From positions 1 to 32,429 of the forward strand of contig JAGOQQ010000004.1 of assembly GCA_017991395.1 (NCBI GenBank): DNA of 32,429 nt, in the 5' to 3' direction. A model generated the notes under the pieces. The model had not been told where the DNA came from and searched no databases. It saw nothing but the letters and a program-made list of their open reading frames with translations. Source of the stretch: Minisyncoccota bacterium (GTDB lineage Bacteria; Patescibacteriota; Minisyncoccia; Phycocordibacterales; UBA9973). The position numbers and the translations under genes are program-made. Shown piece after piece: positions 23,104 to 30,608 of this stretch (position 1 is the stretch's first letter; every line of letters starts with the position of its first letter).

Positions 23104-24336
23104 ATGTATGAACAAACCATTGTAGAAGGAATAGCATTAGGAATTACGTTTATCACAAAAACCGCGTTTTTGTGGGTTCCTCCAATTTTGGCTTACATTG
23201 CATGGCAGTCGTGGATATACTACATAAATCGTCTGCATCTGTCTGAAATCAAATGGACATTACTTGAGATTAAAATCCCAAAAGATATTACAAAATCACC
23301 CCTTGCGATGGAACTTGTGATTATCAATGCACTTTATCAGACAGGTGGAGTGGGAACATGGTATCACAAATACTGGCTCGGCAATCTTCCCGCATGGTTT
23401 TCACTTGAAATGATTTCAATCGAAGGGAATGTGCGTTTTTTTATTCGAACACAATCAAAATTTAAATCTATAGTTGAAGCACAAATATACTCTCAGTACC
23501 CACAAGCAGAAGTGAAAGAAGCGGAAGATTATACACTTGATGTTCCTCCGCACAACAAAAACGGTGAATGGAGCATGTTTGGTACCGAGTTTAAACTTAC
23601 GGGAAATGATGCAATTCCAATCAAAACGTACGTTGACTACGGCCTCGACAAACCAGCTCCAATGATGGCGGGAAACGAAACCACAAATAGCCAAATTGAT
23701 CCAATATCATCAACGGTAGAATTTTTTGGATCACTTAAAGAAGGTGAGCAAATTTGGACACAGATTTTGATTCGCCCATCACACTGGGCGCGCTATCCAA
23801 AAGCCGGAGAATGGTTCAAGAAAGAAAAGTGGACAGATGCAGGAAAAAAGAAAATAAAAGAAATTCAAGATGATGCAAAAGAAAAAGGAAATCCTGTTTC
23901 TAAGTCTGATCAAGATCTCATCAATGTGATACAGCGAAGTATTACTAAATATGGATTTGATGCTGGTATACGTGCATTGTATATTGCAAAAAAAGAAAGC
24001 TTTGATGCATCGCGAATCGCAGGTCTTACAGGAATGTATCGGCAATACAGTTCGCCTGAATTAAATGGATTTGCACCAACAAATGTCACAAGCTTTGATT
24101 ATCCATGGCAAGATTTTAGTGGAAGTCGTGTCGTCGAACTCAAGCACGCACTACTCGAATCATATAGACATAGAGGATTTTTCTATCCACCATACCAGGA
24201 GGGAAAGACAATATTTATCTTAAACACAGAAGAAATTGCAACACTCTTTCATTTCCCTGGACGAGTATCAGAAACTCCATCATTCCAACGTATCGAAGCA
24301 AAGAAATCAGAACCACCAGCAAATCTGCCAATCTAA
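23104..24336 (+). CDS. Unknown N-terminally anchored membrane protein
   Basis: A 410-residue protein with one N-terminal hydrophobic region (about residues 8-38) and a large soluble part. It has a charged helical stretch rich in Lys, Glu and Asp (about 235-275), and the end EEIATLFHFPGRV ... EAKKSEPPANLPI is strongly patterned. That end resembles sequence next to the ATPase domain in CPR HerA/VirB4-like conjugation or secretion proteins, but no ATPase motif is present here and none is in the window. Function unknown; a membrane assembly partner of such an ATPase is a guess. It is followed 9 nt on by mltG, so probably co-transcribed. Confidence 0.75.
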   Translation: MYEQTIVEGIALGITFITKTAFLWVPPILAYIAWQSWIYYINRLHLSEIKWTLLEIKIPKDITKSPLAMELVIINALYQTGGVGTWYHKYWLGNLPAWFSLEMISIEGNVRFFIRTQSKFKSIVEAQIYSQYPQAEVKEAEDYTLDVPPHNKNGEWSMFGTEFKLTGNDAIPIKTYVDYGLDKPAPMMAGNETTNSQIDPISSTVEFFGSLKEGEQIWTQILIRPSHWARYPKAGEWFKKEKWTDAGKKKIKEIQDDAKEKGNPVSKSDQDLINVIQRSITKYGFDAGIRALYIAKKESFDASRIAGLTGMYRQYSSPELNGFAPTNVTSFDYPWQDFSGSRVVELKHALLESYRHRGFFYPPYQEGKTIFILNTEEIATLFHFPGRVSETPSFQRIEAKKSEPPANLPI

Positions 24337-24345
24337 TTATTTTTT

Positions 24346-25350
24346 ATGGATACAAACCCATTTGCAAATCTAAACACAATTTCAACACGCCCCAAGAATT
24401 CATTGGGGCGTTTTGTGCTTAAGTTTATTGTAGTTGTTGTGGGTGCGGTGTGTGTACTGACATTGTGGGCATACATTTTTTTCATCAGTGCGCCACGTAG
24501 TTTGAACACCTATCCAGTATCACTTCAAATATCAAGCGGAGATACATTGAATGAAATTTCAGTTCGGTCAGAGGAAATGAATCTCGTGCGTTCAAAGACA
24601 GCATTTCAAACAATGATGTTTATTCTTGGAGGTGATACAAAAATTCTCGCAGGGACATATGTATTTGATGGACCGCAATCTGTGGTAGATGTGGCACTCA
24701 AGATTTCACGAGGTGATCGAGATGTGACATCAATGAAAATTACAATTCCTGAAGGATTTACAAACAAAGAAATTGCCGCTGTGTTTGAATCAAAACTCAA
24801 AAAATTTGACTCACAGGAATTTTTGGAAAAAACAAAAAGCATGGAAGGGTATCTTTTTCCTGATACGTACTTTTTCTTCGAAGATGCTACTTCTGCTGAC
24901 GTAATTGCGTCAATGACCGCGCAGTTTGAGAAGAAAATAAAAGACGTTGAGCTTGGAGGAAAATCTCTTGAAGAAATTATTATTATGGCATCGATCATCG
25001 AAAAGGAAGCATCTGGTGACGATGATCGCAAACTAATTTCTGGCATACTTTGGAAAAGGCAATCAATAGGCATGGCACTGCAAGTAGACGCAACATTCAA
25101 GTATATTCTCGGAAAAGAATCACGCGATTTAACAGTGGCAGATTTGAAAATTGATTCACCATTCAACACCTATACCAACAAAGGTCTTCCACCGTCTCCT
25201 ATTTGCAACCCTGGACTCAAATCAATCATGGCTGCACTTGAGCCAGAAACTTCGCCCTACATATATTATCTTCATAGTAGTGATGGCAATGTGTATTTTG
25301 CAAAGAATTTTGAAGAACACAAAAAAAACAAAGCAAACTATCTGAAATAA
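24346..25350 (+). CDS. mltG: Endolytic peptidoglycan transglycosylase MltG (YceG-like)
   Basis: A 334-residue cell-wall enzyme that cuts nascent glycan strands and limits their length. One N-terminal membrane helix (about residues 26-50) anchors a periplasm-side domain. A LysM-like segment precedes it (LAGTYVFDGPQSVVDVALKI). The catalytic core carries MEGYLFPDTYFF, the active-site Glu in MASIIEKEAS, then LQVDATFKYILG and NTYTNKGLPPSPICNPG. Length is typical. The first 25 residues are polar; the DNA there holds a terminator-like hairpin, so a shorter start at the GTG near 24415 is a weak alternative. The stop is one base before the dnaQ ATG, so translation is likely coupled. Confidence 0.95.
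   Translation: MDTNPFANLNTISTRPKNSLGRFVLKFIVVVVGAVCVLTLWAYIFFISAPRSLNTYPVSLQISSGDTLNEISVRSEEMNLVRSKTAFQTMMFILGGDTKILAGTYVFDGPQSVVDVALKISRGDRDVTSMKITIPEGFTNKEIAAVFESKLKKFDSQEFLEKTKSMEGYLFPDTYFFFEDATSADVIASMTAQFEKKIKDVELGGKSLEEIIIMASIIEKEASGDDDRKLISGILWKRQSIGMALQVDATFKYILGKESRDLTVADLKIDSPFNTYTNKGLPPSPICNPGLKSIMAALEPETSPYIYYLHSSDGNVYFAKNFEEHKKNKANYLK
24387..24414 (+). terminator. Terminator-like hairpin inside the 5' end of mltG
   Basis: ACGCCCCAA (24387-24395) pairs perfectly with TTGGGGCGT (24403-24411) around a 7-nt loop, then TTTT. It may cut back mltG transcription or end the preceding gene. Confidence 0.5.
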
Positions 25351-25351
25351 T

Positions 25352-25912
25352 ATGTCACAAATACTCAAGAAAAATCTGGCATTTATTGATGTTGAAACTA
25401 CTGGATTAAATCCTGATATCCATGAAATCATTGAACTTGGTTGCGTGATCGTATCACAGGAAGGTGTGGGAAGCGGAAAACCTGTATTCAAAGTTATCAG
25501 TGAAATAGATTTAAAGATAAAGCCAGAACATATCGAAAATGCAGATCCAGTGGCACTTCGGGTCAATGGATATGATGAAGCTGATTGGGTGTTTGCGTAT
25601 TCACTTCGCGAGGCTATGACGGTCCTTTCTGAAAAAGCAGGGGACGCAATAATGGTGGGACACAATGTGAGTTTTGATGCAGGGTTTATTGAGAAAGCAT
25701 TTCGTTCTACAAGCGTTGAGAACAAACTTCATTATCACAAGCTCGACACTATATCTATTGCATTTGCAAAGCTTCATTTGAATGTGGATGTAGACAAATT
25801 CTCTTTAAATTTTCTATGTTCACACTTTGGTATTGAAAACAAAAAAGCTCACTCTGCGCTCTCTGATGCGCGGGCGACATTTGAATTGTACGAGAAGCTA
25901 CTCTGTCTTTAG
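25352..25912 (+). CDS. dnaQ: DEDDh 3'-5' exonuclease, DNA polymerase III epsilon-like
   Basis: A 186-residue proofreading-type exonuclease. Exo I is FIDVETTGL (residues 11-19, catalytic Asp13 and Glu15). Exo II is VGHNVSFDAGF, and Exo III is HSALSDARAT with the His and last Asp. All four acidic residues of DEDDh are visible. It is nearer to stand-alone epsilon-like exonucleases than to PolC-embedded ones. It could proofread for DnaE or act in RNA or oligonucleotide turnover. It directly abuts mltG, an odd pair that is probably one transcript. Confidence 0.9.
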   Translation: MSQILKKNLAFIDVETTGLNPDIHEIIELGCVIVSQEGVGSGKPVFKVISEIDLKIKPEHIENADPVALRVNGYDEADWVFAYSLREAMTVLSEKAGDAIMVGHNVSFDAGFIEKAFRSTSVENKLHYHKLDTISIAFAKLHLNVDVDKFSLNFLCSHFGIENKKAHSALSDARATFELYEKLLCL

Positions 25913-25933
25913 AGTGGTTCGCAGTCGGTTCTA

Positions 25934-25961
25934 TTGACATTTCTCCTCAATCTGATATAGT
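25934..25961 (+). promoter_or_regulatory. Consensus promoter of the unknown 221-residue gene
   Basis: TTGACA (25934-25939), 16 nt, TATAGT (25956-25961) with TGA just before. The predicted start is near 25968. Here an AGGA sequence lies 5 nt before the ATG, one of the few ribosome-binding-like sites in the window. Confidence 0.82.
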
Positions 25962-25985
25962 TTGAGAAACAAAAAATAGGAAAAT

Positions 25986-26651
25986 ATGGGGAAAAGTACG
26001 AGTAAGACACTAGAGGACTTTGATGGTCAGGTGATTACTGACTACTTTCAAAACCTTGTTAATTCAAAACAAATTGAAAGTATGTTTCTTTTTGAAAAAA
26101 CAGAAGAACCATCATATGTTGAATATACATGGCATCTTGAAATCAAAAAAAGATGGAGCTATAAATGTGTCATTGTTTTGCATTCGGCTGATGTCAAACG
26201 TGATAGCATAGAAGTAAAATCTTTAAGCAGAAGGTGTAGGATTGTACTACATCAACATGAGAGTATTGCTATGTTAATGGGTTGTGTGAATAATGCGATT
26301 CAGTCTGTACTACGTGGTGTGCATGCGGAAAAATTTGTGATGAATGTGATTAATAATGAATTGGTGTTAAAGAACAATGGTGCATTTCACTGTTTTCCGA
26401 CTTCAGAAAAGGATGACAGAAACGGAGCTGATCTTTCTGTGTATTACAAAGAAAATCCAAGTAGTATTGCAGTTAGAATACAGATTCAAGTCACACGAGA
26501 TTCAATGGAATCAGACAAAGTAGTAAATCATTTAATTAAGTATCCGAATATTCCGATCCTTGTTTTTAAGGAAGACAGCGAATATATCAAGGACAAGGTA
26601 ATTGAAATATTTAATGATTATTTTGAAAAAGGACAAGGCACAGCAATGTAA
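25986..26651 (+). CDS. Unknown protein with possible nuclease-like motif
   Basis: A 221-residue soluble protein of no recognised family. The first half (1-115) has beta-rich stretches and several Arg and His residues (SRRCRIVLHQHESIAM). Within 145-180, ENDRNGADLSVYY followed by IAVRIQIQVTRD resembles the D-(x)n-(E/Q)xK core of restriction-endonuclease-fold proteins, but the final Lys is Thr, so this is weak. The last helix is charged. It is monocistronic, with a full-consensus promoter, a weak ribosome-binding site and its own terminator, which sets it apart from neighbours. No methylase or partner gene is adjacent. Confidence 0.7.
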   Translation: MGKSTSKTLEDFDGQVITDYFQNLVNSKQIESMFLFEKTEEPSYVEYTWHLEIKKRWSYKCVIVLHSADVKRDSIEVKSLSRRCRIVLHQHESIAMLMGCVNNAIQSVLRGVHAEKFVMNVINNELVLKNNGAFHCFPTSEKDDRNGADLSVYYKENPSSIAVRIQIQVTRDSMESDKVVNHLIKYPNIPILVFKEDSEYIKDKVIEIFNDYFEKGQGTAM

Positions 26652-26653
26652 TC

Positions 26654-26688
26654 GCCCGAGACACAAATGTTTCGGGCTTTATTTTTTA
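26654..26688 (+). terminator. Terminator after the unknown 221-residue gene
   Basis: 10-bp stem GCCCGAGACA and TGTTTCGGGC (one G-T pair) around CAAA, followed by TTTATTTTTTAT. Confidence 0.92.
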
Positions 26689-26704
26689 TAAAAAAAGTGT
26701 AGTG

Positions 26705-26710
26705 TATACT
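26705..26710 (+). promoter_or_regulatory. -10 box TATACT of mnmA
   Basis: TATACT lies 12 nt before the ATG at 26723, giving a leader of about 5 nt. An in-frame GTG at 26702 would put the -10 inside the gene and is rejected. Confidence 0.55.
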
Positions 26711-26722
26711 TACACAACAACA

Positions 26723-27811
26723 ATGAAAAAGAAGCTTGCATCAAAAAAGAAGACTGTGTTTGTTGGCCTTTCAGGGGGCGTAGACTCTGCGGTATCTGCC
26801 GCGCTTCTTTGTCGTTCTGGGTTTGATGTGGTGGGTGTATTTATCAAGACCTGGCAACCAGACTTTATTGAGTGCACCTGGAAAGAAGAAAGAAAGGATG
26901 CGATGCGTATCGCAGCACATTTAAATATCCCATTTATCACACTTGATCTTGAACACGCATACAAAGAAGGTGTTGCAGAATATATGATTGCTGAGTACGA
27001 AATGGGACGTACTCCAAACCCAGACGTGATGTGCAACAAGGAAGTCAAATTTGGCGCGTTTTTATCAAAGGCGCTTGTGATGGGTGCGGATGCCGTAGCG
27101 ACAGGCCACTATGCTCAAAATATTTTGAATAATGGAAGATTTGAACTTCACGCATCACCTGATAGCACAAAAGACCAATCATACTTTCTTTGGACGCTCA
27201 AAGAAGAACAACTCATGCATGTTATTTTTCCTGTCGGCGGAATGAACAAAAAAGAGGTTCGAAAATATGCCGAGTTTTTCAAGATTCCCGTCGCAACAAA
27301 AAAAGATAGCCAAGGTGTATGTTTTCTTGGACCACTCGATATGAAAGAATTCCTTGGACACTACATAAAAAATAAAAAAGGAAAAGTTCTGTCGAATGAA
27401 GGTAAAATTATTGGCGAGCATGATGGTGCATGGTTTTATACACTCGGTGAAAGACATGGGTTCACTATTACACAAAAAAGTGCACATGATATGCCGTATT
27501 ATGTTGTGGCAAAAGATATCAAAAAAAATACGTTGACTGTATCAACTACACCAAAAGCACTCGGTGAAAAATCAAACACACTTACACTTGAACAATTTCA
27601 TATCGTCACACCTGGAAGTGCAAAGGATGGCGGATCATATGATGCAGTTGTCAGATATCACGGTGAAAGATTTGCAGTAGAGTTGTTGCGACTACATGAT
27701 GGAGGTGCTCAGCTTCGTTTTAAAAATGAAAAACCATTGGTGTCTTCTGGCCAATCTGTTGTGCTTTATCAAAAAGAACGTGTGATTGGCGGAGGTGTTG
27801 TGGCAGGCTAG
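26723..27811 (+). CDS. mnmA: tRNA 2-thiouridylase MnmA
   Basis: A 362-residue ATP-dependent enzyme that thiolates U34 of Lys, Glu and Gln tRNAs. The PP-loop SGGVDS is at residues 17-22. The first catalytic Cys sits in NPDVMCNKEVKFG (about 95-107) and the second in DSQGVCFLG, giving the persulfide pair. The C-terminal beta-barrel reads LGERHGFT ... YYVVAKD and ends with GQSVVLYQKERVIGGGV. Length and order match the family. ATG 26723 is used because of the TATACT box upstream. The sulfur donor (IscS-like) is not in this window. Confidence 0.97.
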   Translation: MKKKLASKKKTVFVGLSGGVDSAVSAALLCRSGFDVVGVFIKTWQPDFIECTWKEERKDAMRIAAHLNIPFITLDLEHAYKEGVAEYMIAEYEMGRTPNPDVMCNKEVKFGAFLSKALVMGADAVATGHYAQNILNNGRFELHASPDSTKDQSYFLWTLKEEQLMHVIFPVGGMNKKEVRKYAEFFKIPVATKKDSQGVCFLGPLDMKEFLGHYIKNKKGKVLSNEGKIIGEHDGAWFYTLGERHGFTITQKSAHDMPYYVVAKDIKKNTLTVSTTPKALGEKSNTLTLEQFHIVTPGSAKDGGSYDAVVRYHGERFAVELLRLHDGGAQLRFKNEKPLVSSGQSVVLYQKERVIGGGVVAG

Positions 27812-27845
27812 ATGTGTTTCCACTTCTGTAATTTTAATTTTTCTA

Positions 27846-27851
27846 TATACT
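27846..27851 (+). promoter_or_regulatory. -10 box TATACT of the mgtC-like gene
   Basis: TATACT ends 9 nt before the ATG at 27861, so the message is predicted to be leaderless or nearly so. Confidence 0.55.
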
Positions 27852-27860
27852 TAAACGTAT

Positions 27861-28352
27861 ATGGAATCATTTATGAGTTCGCACTATGATATTTTTATAC
27901 GATTATCAATCGCAATGATTTGCGGAATGATAGTTGGCGCGGAGCGTATTGTTGCACACAAGACTGCTGGTATGCGTACGTATGCACTTGTGGCAATGGG
28001 ATCGTCACTTCTTGTGGTGATATCTCAAATGGCCGGAGAACTCTTTGTACAAGATGGAAGCTTCGATCCAATTCGAATGGCATCACAGATTGTAGTCGGT
28101 GTAGGATTTCTCGGAGCAGGATTGATTGTTCTACGCGACAAGGAGGTTGTGGGGCTCACCACAGCGAGTGGTTTGTGGGTATGTGCAGCGATTGGAATGG
28201 CATCAGGATTTGGATTTTTTACACTCGCGTTTATGTCTACATTTCTCACATTGTTTATTTTTGTAGTGTTGTGGTTTATAGAACAACGATTCAAAAAGTT
28301 TATTCCTGGAATAGAAAAGAAAATTGGGGATCCATCTGATATCAACGAATAA
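27861..28352 (+). CDS. MgtC/SapB-family membrane protein
   Basis: A 163-residue inner-membrane protein with about four helices. The MgtC/SapB signature GAERIVAHKTAGMRTYALVAMGSSL begins at residue 22, and the second conserved helix region VGVGFLGAGLIVLRDKEVVGLTTASGLW (about 75-102) is clear. The C-terminal ACT-like domain of longer MgtC proteins is missing; this is the short form. In other bacteria members affect magnesium homeostasis, acid or virulence responses; transport itself is doubtful. It is a single-gene unit closed by a strong terminator. Confidence 0.93.
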   Translation: MESFMSSHYDIFIRLSIAMICGMIVGAERIVAHKTAGMRTYALVAMGSSLLVVISQMAGELFVQDGSFDPIRMASQIVVGVGFLGAGLIVLRDKEVVGLTTASGLWVCAAIGMASGFGFFTLAFMSTFLTLFIFVVLWFIEQRFKKFIPGIEKKIGDPSDINE

Positions 28353-28359
28353 GAAATAC

Positions 28360-28389
28360 AATCAACCGTAAAAGACGGTTGATTTTTTC
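28360..28389 (+). terminator. Terminator after the mgtC-like gene
   Basis: Perfect 10-bp arms AATCAACCGT and ACGGTTGATT (28360-28369, 28375-28384) around AAAAG, then TTTTTCT. Confidence 0.95.
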
Positions 28390-28401
28390 TTTATTATTTA
28401 G

Positions 28402-28407
28402 TATGCT
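28402..28407 (+). promoter_or_regulatory. Candidate -10 (TATGCT) of the two small ORFs
   Basis: TATGCT lies 32 nt before the ATG at 28440, just after the mgtC terminator. The predicted leader is about 26 nt. No -35 match. Confidence 0.35.
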
Positions 28408-28439
28408 CAGATTCAATCGTTCATCTAAAAAAATAATCT

Positions 28440-28595
28440 ATGGCTCAAAAAAAGAAAACGCGAACTCGAACACAAAAAACCGATGGGCACTCCAGTGCCT
28501 CACAAAACTCAGTTTTTGCCGGAAAGGGAACTCCACCTTATTCCTCAACCAAACCAGTTAAAGTACCTCGACTCACCCAACGAAAAACCCGGTAA
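28440..28595 (+). CDS. Small basic protein, 51 residues
   Basis: Translation gives a 51-residue peptide opening MAQKKKTRTRTQKTDGH and ending VPRLTQRKTR. It has about one third Lys, Arg and His with Ser, Thr and Pro, no hydrophobic core and no membrane segment, so it is probably disordered and binds nucleic acid or ribosomes. It is followed 3 nt later by a second small basic ORF, with a terminator after both. The tight spacing, basic composition and shared terminator argue that both are real, but no family is known to me. Confidence 0.5.
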   Translation: MAQKKKTRTRTQKTDGHSSASQNSVFAGKGTPPYSSTKPVKVPRLTQRKTR

Positions 28596-28598
28596 CGT

Positions 28599-28775
28599 AT
28601 GACGAAGAAAAAAATTGATGCAAATCCACAGACTTGTTTGATGAACAAGCATCACCGAAATGCCAGAGGAAGCACTCCTAAAAAAGAAGAGAGACCTCTT
28701 GATGGTCTACCAAAAGAATCACGCCAAAACAATGGCGGAGGATCGACCGGCAGGCTTACTCAATATGAATCATAA
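28599..28775 (+). CDS. Small basic protein, 58 residues
   Basis: A 58-residue peptide opening MTKKKIDANPQTCLMNKHH and ending with GGGSTGRLTQYES. Charged and glycine-rich, with one Cys, no membrane helix and low hydrophobicity. It starts 3 nt after the preceding small ORF. The same composition as its neighbour suggests a pair with related work. Reading the two in order MTKKK/MAQKKK suggests possible duplication, but the bodies do not align by eye. Function unknown. Confidence 0.5.
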   Translation: MTKKKIDANPQTCLMNKHHRNARGSTPKKEERPLDGLPKESRQNNGGGSTGRLTQYES

Positions 28776-28794
28776 GTTGTAACAACATCCCAAC

Positions 28795-28828
28795 CGCCGT
28801 CACTTAAAAGTGCCGGCGCTTTTCTTTT
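28795..28828 (+). terminator. Terminator after the two small ORFs
   Basis: CGCCGTCACTT (28795-28805) pairs with AAGTGCCGGCG (28808-28818), one mismatch, followed by CTTTTCTTTT. Confidence 0.85.
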
Positions 28829-28852
28829 GTGGAAAAAAAGTCATTTTTTTTG

Positions 28853-28858
28853 TATACT
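28853..28858 (+). promoter_or_regulatory. -10 box TATACT of alaS
   Basis: TATACT ends 7 nt before the ATG at 28866, again predicting a leaderless mRNA. An in-frame TTG at 28827 lies upstream of the box and is not the start. Confidence 0.6.
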
Positions 28859-28865
28859 CGAGTGT

Positions 28866-30608
28866 ATGACATCACAAGAGATCCGAAATCGATTTATAGC
28901 ATTTTTCAAGAAGCGTGATCACCATGTTCTTCCGTCGGCGTCGCTCGTCCCGGAAAATGACCCGTCAGTGCTTTTTAATACTGCAGGAATGCAACCTCTT
29001 GTGCCGTATCTTCTCGGACAAGCTCATCCGCTTGGAAAGCGCTTGGCGAACATTCAAAAATGTGTGCGTACTGGAGACTTGGATGATATTGGCGACAATC
29101 GACACTTGTCGTTTTTTGAGATGATGGGAAATTGGTCCCTAGGAGATTATTTTAAAGAAGATGCAATAAAGTGGAGTTATGAATTTCTTACATCAGAAGA
29201 CGAAGGTTTGGGGCTTGATGTATCGCGGCTGTACGTGACTATATTTGAAGGTGATGAAAATGCACCATATGATCAGGAATCAAAAGATATTTGGATGAAT
29301 CTTGGAATTCCCGAACATCGAATCTACGCACTTTCGGCCGAAGACAACTGGTGGAGTCCGGGAGACAATGGACCTTGTGGGCCGTGTAGTGAAATGTTTT
29401 ATGACATGACAGGTAATGTCGGTGATATTTCAAAAGAAGATTTTTTGACTGCAATAAAAAATGAAGACGTCGTTGAAATTTGGAACGACGTGTTTATGGA
29501 ATACGAAAAGAAAGACGGCAAAGTCATTGGTAAACTTTCTCAAAAAAATGTTGATACGGGTGCGGGACTTGAGCGTATTACAGCAGTAATGCAAGAAAAG
29601 AAAACAGCATATGAGACAGACATTTTTGCACCTGTAATTCAGATGATCAAAACTCATGCAAAAAATTATGATGAACGTAAGGCTCGAATCGTAGCTGACC
29701 ATGTGCGGGCATCAGTGTTTTTGGTAGGTGATGGCGTGATACCAGGCAACAAAGATCAAGGATACGTTCTTCGTCGACTCATTAGACGTGCAAGTGTGCA
29801 AGCGCGTGCACTTGGTTTGCCAAAAGAATTTATTGTGGACCATGTTGCAAACTACTATTCTGAAAATTACAAAGAAACATACAAAGAAGTGGGAGATGGA
29901 AAGGTGGAAGAGATTGTTCGTACTGAATGCCGAAAATTTGAACATACTCTTGAACATGGAATCAAAGAATTTGAAAAAGGAATTGATCCGTTTGTTCTTG
30001 CAACAACATACGGTTTTCCGATTGAGCTCACACTTGAGCTTGCGCATGAACGTGGAACTGAAATCGATGTAGAAGATTTTCATCAAAAAATGGCAGAACA
30101 CCAAAAGCTCTCACAGACAGCGGGCGCAGGAATGTTCAAAGGTGGACTTGCAAATCACAACGACAAAACAATTCGCCTTCATACCGCACACCATCTGTTG
30201 CTTTCTGCACTTCAACAAGTGCTTGGCAAAGACGTAAAACAACGCGGAAGTAATATTACGGAAGAAAGACTTCGAATCGATTTTCTTTTTGATAGAAAAA
30301 TGACGGATGAAGAAAAAGCGCGCGTTGAAGAAATTGTAAATAAGTACATACAAGATGATTTGGTCGTGGAACGACGAGAAATGTCTCTAGATGATGCAAA
30401 GAATCTTGGAGCTGAAATGGAGTTTGGTGCAAAGTATCCTGAAATGGTTTCTGTATATATGATTGTTGATAAAGACGGCAACGCGATTTCAAAAGAATTT
30501 TGTGGTGGACCACACGTATCTCGCACAAGCGAACTCGGACACTTCACACTTCAAAAGGAAGAAGCATCTTCTGCGGGTATTCGCAGGATTAAGGCAGTAC
30601 TTGGATAG
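28866..30608 (+). CDS. alaS: Shortened alanyl-tRNA synthetase
   Basis: A 580-residue AlaRS (E. coli has 876) that should charge tRNA-Ala. The class II core is intact: motif 1 around FNTAGMQPLVPYLLG, motif 2 RHLSFFEMMGNWSLGDYFK and motif 3 DQGYVLRRLIRRA. The editing (SAD) part keeps the zinc-ligand pair HTAHH and CGGPH and ends at AGIRRIKAVLG, exactly at the normal end of editing. Two parts are absent: the beta-barrel of roughly 80 residues that normally lies between FKGGL and the HxxxH motif, here joined by LANHNDKTIRL, and the whole C-terminal C-Ala/DHHA1 region. The stop is real; repeat-rich spacer follows. Confidence 0.95.
   Translation: MTSQEIRNRFIAFFKKRDHHVLPSASLVPENDPSVLFNTAGMQPLVPYLLGQAHPLGKRLANIQKCVRTGDLDDIGDNRHLSFFEMMGNWSLGDYFKEDAIKWSYEFLTSEDEGLGLDVSRLYVTIFEGDENAPYDQESKDIWMNLGIPEHRIYALSAEDNWWSPGDNGPCGPCSEMFYDMTGNVGDISKEDFLTAIKNEDVVEIWNDVFMEYEKKDGKVIGKLSQKNVDTGAGLERITAVMQEKKTAYETDIFAPVIQMIKTHAKNYDERKARIVADHVRASVFLVGDGVIPGNKDQGYVLRRLIRRASVQARALGLPKEFIVDHVANYYSENYKETYKEVGDGKVEEIVRTECRKFEHTLEHGIKEFEKGIDPFVLATTYGFPIELTLELAHERGTEIDVEDFHQKMAEHQKLSQTAGAGMFKGGLANHNDKTIRLHTAHHLLLSALQQVLGKDVKQRGSNITEERLRIDFLFDRKMTDEEKARVEEIVNKYIQDDLVVERREMSLDDAKNLGAEMEFGAKYPEMVSVYMIVDKDGNAISKEFCGGPHVSRTSELGHFTLQKEEASSAGIRRIKAVLG

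Noticed and set aside
24606-25169. 187-codon minus-strand ORF opposite mltG
   Set aside because: Antisense shadow of a well-supported gene; composition is that of a reversed coding strand.
26702-26722. GTG start of mnmA
   Set aside because: The codons would contain the TATACT promoter box, and the ATG at 26723 begins the conserved region.
27920-28339. 139-codon plus-strand ORF inside the mgtC-like gene
   Set aside because: Cys- and Trp-rich out-of-frame reading, a shadow of a conserved membrane protein.
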